Below, piece by piece: positions 11,606 to 21,559 of a stretch of 64,000 nucleotides of DNA. The notes below the pieces were generated by a model. The model saw only the letters and a program-made list of their open reading frames with translations, searched no databases and was not told the DNA's origin. The DNA is from Drosophila pseudoobscura (taxonomy: Eukaryota > Arthropoda > Insecta > Diptera > Drosophilidae), in NCBI RefSeq assembly GCF_009870125.1, contig NC_046680.1, forward strand, positions 13,411,501 through 13,475,500. Direction: 5' to 3'. Every line of letters begins with the position of its first letter. Positions within the stretch are counted from its first letter, which is position 1. The position numbers and the translations under genes are program-made.

Positions 11606-13494
11606 ATGCAACGAAAGGAGGCGAATCCGTTTCAGAGCCTGGGACTACGTCCTTGGATGGTGAAACAACTAACAAAATTAGGTAACTATATATATTTACC
11701 ACTAGATAAAGCCTGCTAATGTGTAAACTTTATTTGTATAGGCCTCAAAGGGGCAACACCCATCCAACAGAATTGCATTCCCGCGATATTGTCGGGAAAG
11801 GATTGCATTGGCGCCGCACAGACGGGATCGGGAAAGACCTTTGCCTTCGCCCTGCCCATTCTGGAGAGATTGAGCGAAGAGCCAGTTAGCCATTTTGCCT
11901 TGGTTCTAACCCCCACACATGAGTTGGCTTATCAAATATCGGAGCAGTTTCTGGTGGCCGGCCAACCTATGGGAGTGCGCGTGTGCGTCGTATCCGGCGG
12001 CACTGACCAGATGATCGAAAGCCAGAAGTTAATGCAGCGTCCGCACATTGTGGTGGCCATGCCCGGACGTCTGGCCGATCACTTGACGGGCTGTGACACG
12101 TTTTCATTCGATAATCTAAAATATCTCGTTGTGGACGAGGCTGATCGCATGCTGAACGGCGACTTTGATGAGAGCTTGGCCATAATCGAAAGATGTTTGC
12201 CGAGTACCAGGCAGAACCTTTTCTTCTCCGCCACTATGAAGGACTTTATGAAGGAGTCCAGTATATTCCCCATATCCAAGGATGTAAGTAGATCTCAATG
12301 ACAAAAAGGATTAATTTCATCAAAATTGTTCTTTGTTTAGTGTATCGAATGGTCGCAAGACTCTAATGTAGCCACTGTAGACACTCTGGATCAGCGATAC
12401 CTGCTGTGCGCCGACTACGATCGTGATATGGTTCTGATCGAGTCGCTGCGCAAATATCGCGAGGAAAACGAAAATTCCAATGTGATGATATTCACAAATA
12501 CAAAAAAGTACATGCAACTCCATCTACCGCGAAAAGCTAAACTCAAAATTTCGTCAATTTCAGATACTGTCAACTTCTCTCCATGACCCTTAAGAGTATG
12601 GACATTGACAATGTATGCTTGCACGGGTTTATGCGGCAAAAGGAGCGTGTTGCGGCCCTCAGTCGCTTCAAGTCCAATCACATCCGCACACTGATTGCCA
12701 CGGATGTGGCATCTCGCGGCCTGGACATACCCAGCGTGCAACTGGTGATCAATCACATGCTACCACGGACGCCCAAGGAATACATTCATCGCGTGGGTCG
12801 GACAGCGAGGGCTGGCCGCAAAGGCATGTCCATTTCCATATTTCGATTTCCGCGCGACCTCGAACTTCTGGGCGCGATTGAGACAGAAATTAACACAAAG
12901 CTTACAGAGCATCCAATAGATCGTATGTGGTCAACCTACCTTCTTATATACATATATCCATACTGAAACCCCCTATATTCTATATTTCAGAGCGAATGGT
13001 GGAGCGAATTTTCATGCAAGTGAATGTGACGCGACGTGAATCGGAGATGCAGCTGGATAACAATGACTTTGACGAGCGTGCCCAAAACTACAGACGCAAA
13101 ACGTGGATAATGGAGGGCAAGGATCCAGATGAAATGGAAGCACTGTAAGCTGTCTAATTTTCGCTTTTTGAAATCATTGAATAATTCTTTTGATTTCTAT
13201 GTGTGCAGCTATCGCAAAAAGCAAAAGGATAAACTGAAGGAAATTCGTCGAAAACGGAAACTTCAGCAGGCAGACTCCGCCACTAGTGAAGAGGGCAAAG
13301 TGCTCCTACAAGACGAACGCTTCAAGTCCGTAGATAGTGCGCGATTCGAGAAAAAAGGTAGAGGCCGGAGTCGATCTTCTAAAGATGGGGGGGAAGGTGA
13401 ACCACCAAAGAAGATGAATCGAAGCAAACCGAACGTTTCATTGGACAAGCAGAAAAATTTTAAATCGAAAAGAAAAGTTAAGGGACATTTATAA
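11606..13494 (+). CDS. Dbp45A: DEAD-box ATP-dependent RNA helicase Dbp45A (DDX49/Dbp8 family)
   Basis: Exons 11606-11681, 11742-12283, 12341-12507, 12564-12922, 12991-13144 and 13209-13494 give 527 residues. The family unwinds pre-rRNA duplexes during small-subunit ribosome assembly in the nucleolus. Motifs in order: Q-motif (GATPIQQNCIP), Walker A AQTGSGKT near residue 51, PTHELA (motif Ia, normally PTRELA), MPGR, DEAD near residue 156, SAT near 188, IATDVASRGLDIP and HRVGRTARAG near 336. The last 100 residues are basic (YRKKQKDKLKEIRRKRK), typical of nucleolar helicases. The stop at 13492-13494 overlaps a polyadenylation signal. It converges on the NAD kinase gene, 150 bases away. Confidence 0.96.
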
Positions 13495-13499
13495 ATAAA
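13494..13499 (+). terminator. Polyadenylation signal of Dbp45A
   Basis: AATAAA begins at the last base of the stop codon. Confidence 0.5.
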
Positions 13500-13644
13500 T
13501 GTTTATACAATAACAAAATAACTTTTGAGCTTAAACTTCTAAGTAGTCTGCAAATTGCACACTTAAATAATTTTAGAACTTCAGACATGCTACGGCTAGA
13601 GAGCCAGGCACTTTACTTTACTACGCTTCTTGCTTCATCAGAAA

Positions 13645-15691
13645 TCAGTCTAGGGCGATCGTCAGGAGGGCATCCTCGGGATGGACCTCAAGCAATGCCT
13701 TGGCGCCATCGTTGAATGGATAGGATATGCTGCCATCTATGACCAGATCTGTAAGCAAATGCAAATTAGAAATGATGAAATGAATACAAGATGATGCCCA
13801 TCGACTACTCACTGGCATCGATGCAGTGCGACTTGACGAACACATTCTGCACGAAATCTCGCTTCTTAAATGTCTTCGGCGAGGGCCAAACGCCCACACA
13901 GATCTGCTCCCTGATTGAATAACAGAGCCGCGGATCGTCTGGTGCGAAGAGCAGCCCTTGGTTATACCGATGGGCGATCTCCTGAGTATTCTCGCGTAGT
14001 CGGAGCACATCGGCAGAGTTGCTATTGGGCAACGATTGAAGCAAATCGTCAACGTCGCGGCTGGTGATGCGATTGATGCTTGTGTGCCACGATGTGGAGC
14101 CGGTGCCAGTGCTAACGCACAGTCCGGAACATTTTGTTTTGTTTACCACGTCCTGATGATTGAGCACAAGCTGCAGATGGGACACACGGGACGAGATGTG
14201 CTCGCCAATGAAAACCTGACATCGAATGGCGCAATATAGTAAGTAGTTTGAAAGAGTCCTACTTCGCACTCACCTCGTTCAGAGCTAAATAGGGTAGGAT
14301 GCGCTTCATCTTTGCTTTGTATTTGGTGGCCATGTGATTATCCAGCATTTCGGGATCCGTTGTCACCTGCTCCATCTTCACTTCTGTATGTCGGAACAGA
14401 TCTGTGGACTCCGGAATCTTCCCATTGCTGCCCAGCAGCGTGGTGCGGACTCTTGAGCGATGCATCCACTTGAAGTCGCCCTATAAAACGAAAAGAATCC
14501 CCAGTATCACACACGGATAACAATAATCAAGTAATCAAGCAGAACATAGCTTACGCTCTTGATGCGCGCCACTGCATCGGCGGGATTGTCCGAATAGTGC
14601 TTGGGTAGCATGAGACGACCCTCCGAGTGGAGCGGATCAGAGTTGAAGCCCACAATGGGCGTCTTCTGCTGGCTGAGGGCAAAGAGGGGACTGGCGCGAC
14701 CGGCGGACAGCAGAAAGGTGCCATCACCGCCAACAGGAACGATGACATCCGCCCAGCTCATGACATCTTTGCTCAATGAGCTTCTAAATTCAAGTCTGCT
14801 CGTTTAGTAAAGTCAACAGCGTGAGGGGGGCCACATGAGAGACACATTATGTGGATGGTGGAAATACAATTGTAGTAGGTGGGGTAGTAATCGACGATTA
14901 TGACGGCGACGACACAAGCACAGAACCACATAAACACAGCAACATCGACAAACGTTAGCCACACTCACACTCGCACTCATATTGAAGGCAGCGATACGCA
15001 CCTGCTGGACAGCTTGACCTCGCACCCGACATCCTGGAAGCTCTGCACGATACGCCGCTCGAAGTCCTTGTGCAAATTGTGCAGATAGAGGACCATCTCC
15101 ACATCGGTGCCCCGATCGCGCAGCTTCTGCTCCAGCTGCTCCTTCGACAGTCCCGGATGCCGCAGCTGCTCGAATTCATAGCGCGAGAGTTTCGTCACCA
15201 CCAAAGCCCGCTTAAGCTTGAAGTTCGCAGGCGTAAACTTGGCATATTCTGGAACCAATTGAGCGCAATTGAAACTTGGTTAGTTGATCGTTTGGGTTCC
15301 CCCCACAACGGCGGGTAATTTACTTAGCCCTTCTGGTACAATCCTCTTCGCACTCAGGATCATTTTAGGTACAGACAGTCCTTGGAGGAGACTGTGTGTC
15401 CACGACTATATAGTCGGCAGAGTACAACAATTTGGATTTCTAGCAATGCCAAAACACATGCCCGAGCTGATAATCATAATGGAGTAACAAGTGCCTACTC
15501 ATCAGCGAGAAGCGAGTGTGTGTGTACGAGTATAACCGAATGATTGAGGGGCGATTGCCAACCAAAAAAAAAAAATGTGAATTGCGACCCAGGAACTACA
15601 ATCACCTCTGTCGAACAGTTTGATTCTGTTAGTTCTAAAAGTCCTTCTTACCTTTGGAAAATCGCTGCAGGAATTGCTTCGATTTCAACAT
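13645..15691 (-). CDS. Nadk2: NAD kinase, mitochondrial NADK2 type
   Basis: Minus-strand exons 15652-15691, 15002-15248, 14555-14783, 14274-14480, 13813-14215 and 13645-13748 give 409 residues (human NADK2 has about 440). The enzyme phosphorylates NAD+ to NADP+. The first 13 residues (MLKSKQFLQRFSK) are basic, amphipathic and acid-free, as expected of a mitochondrial import signal. NADK2-type features: KLSRYEFEQLRHP, the nucleotide-binding GGDGT motif near residue 112 (VIVPVGGDGTFLLSA), GFNSDPLHSEGRL, NEVFIGEHISSR, GLCVSTGTGSTSW and FNDGAKALLEV. The tiny first exon was chosen because it alone supplies an ATG in phase with the acceptor at 15249. It corresponds to the fly gene I know as CG8080. 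Confidence 0.93.
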
Positions 15692-16413
15692 GGTGGGCAC
15701 AGGCGAACAGCAAACATTTATTTGAATGTTTAACGTTTATTTTTCGTTTTCTTTTTGCTTTTACAAAACTAAAAATAATGGGTTCAGATTTTCTTTGTTC
15801 TTCTAATTGTCGTATGCCGGCATTCGATCTGAAAACAAAATAATTATTCACTTCGCGGCGTTGCGTTCAATAAATGGTCTTGAGCTCCCTATCCACTTCC
15901 ATTCAGCTATGTCACTTCCACGTTCTAACTATGTAGCAGATTAACTGATTGATTATTATTTTATTCTGTTCTGCTTTGCTGTTCCTCCATCGGCGAATCG
16001 CTTCTGTATGAACATTCGCCTTTTGCTGTAAATTTATCGCCGTTTGTTTCTATTTTCGTCCGCTTTCGTTTCGCTTCTCTTCTCGCATCTCGGCTCGGCT
16101 GTCCATGAGTACTTTTTTTGTTGTGCATTGCTGATAAGCAGCTCAACATGCTCTTATCAGCAAAAATACATATATAAAGAAAAAACTCAAATCTTGTTCG
16201 TTCTCTGTAGTGCCATTCACTGCACCACTCGACCCTACTCTTCTTCTTGCCCTGCAATACACCAACGCACATTCACACTCGTCCGGCACGACCGGGTGCC
16301 CGCTAATATTCTTCCATGTTTGAATATTTACACTTAACCTATTGTCATAATGAACTCTTAATTATACTTCCGGCGACAAGATTGTGCAATACTTTCCTGC
16401 ATGGCATCCAGTT
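15692..16413. other. Gap between NAD kinase and the Asn-rich gene
   Basis: 720 bases, AT-rich. It should contain the NAD kinase promoter on the left and the 3' UTR of the minus-strand Asn-rich gene on the right. No coding, RNA or repeat signal was seen. Confidence 0.4.
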
Positions 16414-18295
16414 TCACAATTCGCGCTGCTGCGATGTATTTTTATTATGGACCCCATAGTTTGTCTAAAATAATCATACATATAAAAGTCTTTATATTAT
16501 TTAGAGTCTTTATATTAGGCCATACCTTGCTTTCGGAATCCTTTTCAGCATTAGACAGCAAATGCAACACGTTTTTGGCAACTTCATGAACATCGACCGT
16601 TTTACAATCGCTTAGAGTCATACCAAGCGCCTCACCTATAAACATACCACGAGTTGGACGAGCTGGACCAACACTCAATGATGATGAGCCGTCGACTAAT
16701 AGCTCCTGACGATTCAAGAGTAAAAAGTTATTGGGAGGGATTCGCTTTGTCGAGTTCATCTCGATACTGCTGTTCCAATTGTTTGCAATGATATCGCGTC
16801 TGCTGGTGTTCGGATGATTCAAGCCTATCCCGTCGCCTATCCCTATTATATTATTCGAGAGCAACCCGCCGTGGCCGTTCAAATTGACGGCAACTTGATT
16901 ATTCGAGAGCAACCCGCAGTGGCCGTTCGAATTGACGGCAACTTGATTATTCGAGAGCAGCCCGCCGTGGCCGTTCGAATTGACAGGTCCTGGATTATTC
17001 GAGAACAACCCGCCGTAGCCTTTCGAATTCACGGGTCCTGGATTATTCGAGAGCAGCCCGCCGCCGTTCGAATTTACAGGTACTGGATTATTCGAGAGCA
17101 ACCCGTCGTATCCGTTCGAATTCACGTGTTCTTGGTTGTTCAGGAGCAAACACTCGATCCTGTTTGAATTTGCAAATCTTTGATTGTTCGGAAACATCCC
17201 GACGCGGCTATTCGAATTAACGGGGCCTTGGTTACTCGGGAACAGCCCCCCGAAGCTGTTTGAATTGACAGATCTTTGATTGTTCAGGAACAACCCGCCG
17301 TAGCTGTTCAAATTCACGTGTTCTTGGTTATTCTGGAGCATACACTCGATCCTGTTTGAATTTGCAGATTCTTGATTATTCGAGAACATCCCGACGCGGT
17401 TATTCGAATTAACGGGGCCTTGGTTATTCGGGAGCAGCCCGCCGAAGCTGTTCGAATCGGAGGTGTTCATATGATTCGAGCGCATCATAAAGTTGCTGTT
17501 CAAATTAAAATTATCAGTATTGGAACTGTCATTAAAGCTGGGTCCATTGGGACCAAAGTTTTCAATATGGACATGACTATTTGGGATATTTAATACGTTT
17601 TGCGATTCACCAAAGCATTCGTTACGCTCACGAAATTTATAATAGGCTTCTAGACCACGATGAAAATTTGCAGACACGCGGTTTTGATTGTAGTTTTCCA
17701 TACTGTTGTTACGACCGTTTATATTGTAAGGATAGGCTTTGCCACGCTTTTGAATCGCTTTCTTCTTAAATTGTTTTCCGCGATTTCCCACGCTTTCGGT
17801 GGTCCTGACGCCAAGCCGCGATTTAACACTCTGACGTGGAGGCGTCTGACTTAGTGGTTCACATTGCTCAGTACTCGAATTTACATCATTAGTTTCCAGG
17901 CTATCATTATACATTAGCTGATCGAAATCGTTCTTCTCGAAATTAAGCTGGTTTATATTCGCCTCGTATGTGGCATCGTCCACATCGATGCTTTTCTGCA
18001 CCGTAGGAATATTGCAATCACCATCATCGTCTTCGTCCTGAGATAAGTCAGCCTCGGCGTCTTTGTAAGACTGTAAATGAGCCGATATTCTATTGAATCG
18101 TTTTGACATCTGATATTCTTTTTTGTAGTAAATGGGCATTTCGTCTTTGCGTATTTTCATGAAATCATCTGCGAAAAGAATTCATTTACAGATATACACG
18201 AGTTTCGGAGCCCGTTTCATTTTATAGAACGAAAACTAATATAAAATCGGCTTACCCAAGCTCCATAGTACGGCGTTTGCATTGAATTTCGTCAT
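16414..18295 (-). CDS. Asn-rich tandem-repeat protein with a UAP56-binding-like N-terminal motif
   Basis: Exons 18256-18295 and 16526-18168 are firm (phase 1 junction). A last short exon 16414-16464, acceptor TTATTTTAG, is likely but not certain, giving about 577 residues. The exon 1/2 junction creates WSLDDFMKIRKDE near residues 12-24, which resembles the SLDDIIK UAP56-binding motif of mRNA export adaptors such as ALYREF, UIF and SKAR. An acidic stretch (SQDEDDDGD) follows, then SVKSRLG with a basic patch (KQFKKKAIQKRGK). The middle is 13 repeats of about 16 residues rich in Asn. The C-terminal part has GMFIGEALGMTLSDC and a helix. By these motifs it may be a fast-evolving nuclear export factor; that is inference. 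If the donor at 16525 is not used, translation stops near 16445. Confidence 0.72.
16850..17460 (-). repeat. 48-base coding tandem repeat (13 units) with a 192-base higher-order period
   Basis: Translated units read NSN-x-x-GG-L-L/F-x-NN-Q/P-x-x-V, nearly all 16 residues; one unit is 15. Units 1-4 and 5-8 correspond one to one (SFGGLLPNNQGPV with SFGGLFPSNQGPV, a RVGMF unit, a RIEC unit, a following GL unit), so a four-unit block of 192 bases was itself duplicated. The last units (GHGGLLSNNQVAV) are the most alike, which points to recent expansion at the C-terminal side. Confidence 0.85.
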
Positions 18296-18530
18296 TGTGC
18301 TAATACAAATTATACGAAGCCATTTTTTAGGAAACCCGGCGTCACAGATTTACAGTTATGAAAAAGGGTTGCATTTATCGCATTTATCAATATACCGAAA
18401 AGCTTGTACTTCACAACCAGGGTGACCGTTTCTGATATTTTTAATACTTTTCGGTATTTTCTGAGGTCAAAATTGAACCGATATCTTATCGGTGTATAAT
18501 GGTATATTTCGTCAATTTAATAAAAGCAAG
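18296..18530. promoter_or_regulatory. Shared promoter of the Asn-rich gene (-) and the small gene (+)
   Basis: Motif 6-like elements point both ways: CTTTTCGGTATATTG on the minus strand (18388-18402) and TTCGGTATTTTC on the plus strand (18449-18460). Between them AGGGTGACCG (about 18419-18428) is one base from motif 1 on the minus strand. A TTATCGGTG and a GGTATATTT follow at 18486-18510. Confidence 0.5.
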
Positions 18531-18790
18531 TGTTTAAAATAAGCCAGTCAATTAGAAAATGTGGGCATGGCCAAGCGTTCTATACAGCGAGTAATATACC
18601 ACGGAATATCAAAAGCGAGGAATATGTATAATAGAACTTGAATACGTCAGTATATTTATGGTATATTTTTAAAATGAGACGGTATATATCGGTATATTTC
18701 TGAAGGTCAGACCGTATATGTTCTCGATAACTCCGCGGTCACTGGCTTCCGGTCACTTTTACTTCACCCGCGTGCGAGATTGTTTGTGAA
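18531..18790 (+). repeat. Dispersed promoter repeat, copy B (upstream of the small gene)
   Basis: Collinear with copy A: TTAAAATAAGCCA (18534-18546), GAATATCAAAAGCGAGGAAT (from 18604), the 24-base identity (18645-18668), GGTCAGACCGTA (18705-18716) and CCGCGGTCACTG (18733-18744). Copy B has an extra motif 6 unit (GGTATATATCGGTATATTT, 18681-18699). It ends at the first exon. Confidence 0.7.
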
Positions 18791-18794
18791 AAAT

Positions 18795-20263
18795 GTAAGT
18801 GCTGGCCAAGGCGCGACTGTGTTTGAAGATTGCATCGAATATAACTGCAAATTGGTTCATTAAACTTGTTTGCGGAACTCAATGTTGCAAGATTAAGTTG
18901 TGTGTGCAGAAAAATCGTACTAGTCGGATTGTAATGCATTTTGCAGTCACGTGGTCTAGAACGCTCTGCTGCTTAAACAGCCCCTTTGCCATTAGAAACA
19001 TCATTAAATGTGTTCAATTATATTCCAGGTGATCTCTTATGTATGGGATGCTGCGACAGTGCGCAAGGCAATTGAGAATGGGTAAGTTTAAGCATTTTCT
19101 ATCGGCTTAAGTGCGCGAACACGAGTCGCTGGTGTAAAGAACTCTCCACTTTAGCTAGTGCTTTTTACTTGTTCGTAGATAAATTGTACTTTGCCCAAGC
19201 ATAACCCAAATTTGTAATTACTGAATTTGCGGTGCATATTTTCTTTGCAAAGCCGACATTTTGACTCCCTACAACATAATGTGTACACTAAAAGATTTTA
19301 CCCGGAATGTACTAACGATCCATTTTTTCTGTGCAGATACAAAATGGAAGTCTTGATATCCCGACCACGTGGTCAACGACTGATGTTCTAAATGGTAATT
19401 ATACATTTGATATCTTCAGGGGGAGTGGGATGCATACTACAATCTCTGATGAATATAACTATTTTCTGACATCTCTTATGAACCGTTGTGATTCAATACA
19501 ATTTTTGTAATTTCTGAAGCCCTAAATGAAATTTAGTTTTATTTGTAATCTACTTGACTAACGAATATCAATTGCTGTTTTGCAGGCTATCGGTGGATAT
19601 CTATTGAATGAAGATGCTGTGGTCAATGCATGTACTCTGCCGGTCATTTACACGTGTATAAAAACATGTGACTTTACATGGTCTAAATGGTAATTATAAA
19701 GCCAGCATTAGTGGCTCCAGCATTGAATATTCTGATGAATATCTTTATTTTCTGACATCTCTTATGAACCGTTGTGATTCAATACAATTAATTATTATCT
19801 ACTGAAGCTGCTCTAAATAGTTTCTTATGTAATTTTTGATAAACCTAGTTAAATAGTTATCTTTCCATTTTTCAGATCTTTTGGTTTTGTGGCAAAAGGA
19901 GCCGTATGGAAATTAATGCAAGTGGTTGAACATTTTAGGTTAGTATTGATAGACCTTTGTGGGTTAGTAGCATGGGGACTTCAATGATGATCACTTAAAC
20001 CATTCACAGACACCATATAAAAGTTAAGTGTAGACAAACTTCTTCAATATTCTTTTGGAGATAGGGAATCTCGCTTGACCGGGTATGGACCATGGTTAAA
20101 AAATTGGCACTGAGCTTCATATACCAACATTTTTTATATTATAAAAGTAGAATGCACCTTACTAATAATAAATTTCTCTTTTTGCAGGTTCGACACGTCT
20201 AACGTCCCACGTGCCTATCCACCACAAATATATGCACATAGCCCAATAAATGCTAATAAATGA
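18795..20263 (+). CDS. Putative small split gene, about 63 codons; start codon not found
   Basis: A first exon ends at 18794 (AAAAAT, then a GTAAGT donor). Exons 19029-19081, 19876-19938 and 20188-20263 then join in one continuous open frame through consistent phases: VISYVWDAATVRKAIENG, SFGFVAKGAVWKLMQVVEHF, R, then FDTSNVPRAYPPQIYAHSP and a short tail ending at TGA 20261-20263. No in-frame ATG precedes it: the junction reads AAAAAT/GTGATC, one G short of ATG-GTG. Either the start lies in an unrecognised exon, a base is missing at the donor, or the transcript is non-coding. Two further exon-like segments (19337-19394, 19586-19689) lie in the second intron and would break the frame. AATAAA at 20255-20260 overlaps the stop. 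I do not recognise the product. Confidence 0.42.
19442..19522 (+). ncRNA. Candidate C/D-box snoRNA, unit 1
   Basis: TGATGA (C box, 19447-19452), CTGA (D'-like, 19466-19469) and CTGA (D-like, 19514-19517) occur inside an intron, the usual place for fly snoRNAs. About 50 bases from C box onward are almost identical to a second unit 286 bases downstream. The terminal stem is weak, so another structured RNA or a plain duplication remains possible. Confidence 0.45.
19728..19810 (+). ncRNA. Candidate C/D-box snoRNA, unit 2
   Basis: Second copy: TGATGA 19733-19738, CTGA 19752-19755, CTGA 19802-19805. Short complementary flanks (CAGC near 19718, GCTG near 19807) could form a closing stem. The block TCTGACATCTCTTATGAACC and the next 22 bases are identical to unit 1, while the first guide-position bases differ (ATAACT versus ATCTTT). 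Confidence 0.48.
20255..20260 (+). terminator. Polyadenylation signal of the small gene
   Basis: AATAAA overlaps the TGA stop; a second AATAAA lies at 20245-20250. Cleavage would fall at or inside the 3' end of the Ctu1 coding region. Confidence 0.5.
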
Positions 20264-20277
20264 CTACATTTCAAATA

Positions 20278-21424
20278 TTAAAAATCGTTTTTTACTAAAT
20301 TTGCACGTTCTCGAAGGGCCAGCTCTTGGTCCTGCTTGGCGATCATGCGATCGCCCTTGGACTTCTTTCCTATGCCCAGCTTGGGCAGTCCACGGTTGAG
20401 ACCCTCGAGCAGAACACAGGCCTTGCATGGTTGCTGGGATGAAATAAAGCCGCAGCGATTGCACGTGCCGCGTACAGGGTTTTTGGCCGTATCTTTGAAG
20501 CGCAATTGCTCGCCCGAGTAGATGATGTCCATTATGACGGAGGGGCGCACTTTCTCCAAATCCTTCAAGAAAGCCCTGGCGTGACCCCGATACGCGTTCG
20601 GGGCAAAGACGCATTCTGTCGAAAAGTAGACCAGCTTCTTGTAGTGCGCGTACATGACAATCTCCTTTTCGTAGCTATATTTGAGTGGCTTGACACGCGG
20701 TATGGAATCTTCGCCACCACCAGTTCGGATGTCTGTGCAACGTCGTAGACGAGCCGTGTCACCACGCAGTACATTCATCAACACAGTCTCTGCAATATCG
20801 TCTGCGTTGTGGCCAGTAGCTATGCTGTCGACGCACAACAGCTTTGCGCCCCTGTCCAACGCCTGACGCCGAAATACTCCGCAAAACGTGCAGTTGTTGG
20901 AGCGTCCGATCTGCGACACAATGCGATCCATAGTCCAGCCGTAAAGCTCCTCGTAGGACAAGATTTTAAGTGGCATTTTATAATCGTCGCGATTCTGTTT
21001 AACCGTCTCCAGACTGTCATCTCGATAGCCAGTAATGCCCTCGTCAATGGAAAGCAAAACAAGCTCTAGACCGTAATCGTGGCGCTCATTCAGCAGTTTC
21101 ATCCTGAAAGGTCAACAGTTAATTGAATAAGAATCGTACAAATATTCGTACTTACACGTGTGCCAGAACCGTAGAATCCTTGCCACCGCTTGCTGCTACG
21201 GCTACCTTCTCACCCCGCCGGAACAGCTTGCTCGAGGTGATCGTGTGGTGGATTTCAGCCTCAAAGGCGGCAAAGAAACACTCCTTGCACAGGGCATCTC
21301 CAGTTTTTGGGCGCTTTTTAAAACACGTTGTTCGGATATAGTACTTGCGGATTACATTACTCGTCTTGGGACTCACCTTAAGCGCTGCCGCTTTGCCACA
21401 TTTTGCCTTACAATTTATTGGCAT
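20278..21424 (-). CDS. Ctu1: Cytoplasmic tRNA 2-thiolation protein 1 (Ctu1/Ncs6, ATPBD3)
   Basis: Exons 21377-21424, 21156-21313 and 20278-21103 give 343 residues. The protein adenylates and thiolates wobble U34 of tRNA-Lys, -Glu and -Gln in the cytosol with Ctu2. Visible: a short Cys-rich N-terminus ([21 protein letters not shown]), the PP-loop ATPase motif SGGKDS near residue 55, DEGITGYRD, the catalytic CTFC region, [15 protein letters not shown], and a C-terminal zinc ribbon ([14 protein letters not shown]). The first intron (21314-21376) was placed by phase and by the family's Cys-x-Cys region; without it a 21-residue insert would remain. The stop lies 14 bases from the stop of the convergent small gene. 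Confidence 0.95.
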
Positions 21425-21559
21425 TTTCAGATGCACATTCGGATTTCGTGATTGTTTTGGAATCTATCGAAGTCTATCGAATTTTCCAGCATTTCACAGC
21501 ACTGTGTTTACAGTGAAAAAAAGTAAACATAAAAGAAACTTACATATTAATTGATTACG
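21425..21559. promoter_or_regulatory. 135-base bidirectional promoter of Ctu1 and Ski3
   Basis: The start codons are 135 bases apart on opposite strands. Two DRE-type TATCGA cores sit at 21465-21470 and 21475-21480, so both genes are probably driven by the DREF class of housekeeping promoter. Confidence 0.6.

Noticed and set aside
16400-16464. Alternative last exon of the Asn-rich gene reading ARIVKLDAMQESIAQSCRRK
   Set aside because: The sequence looks protein-like, but it needs a phase 1 donor and the only good donor (16525, GTATGG) is phase 0.
19337-19689. Exons 19337-19394 and 19586-19689 as constitutive exons of the small gene
   Set aside because: Their splice-like borders are good, but each introduces a stop in the frame shared by the other exons; they may be cryptic or belong to a non-coding form.
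19984-20112. A third C/D snoRNA in the last intron of the small gene (ATGATGA near 19984, CTGA near 20109)
   Set aside because: The boxes are about 120 bases apart with no terminal stem or similarity to the two better units.
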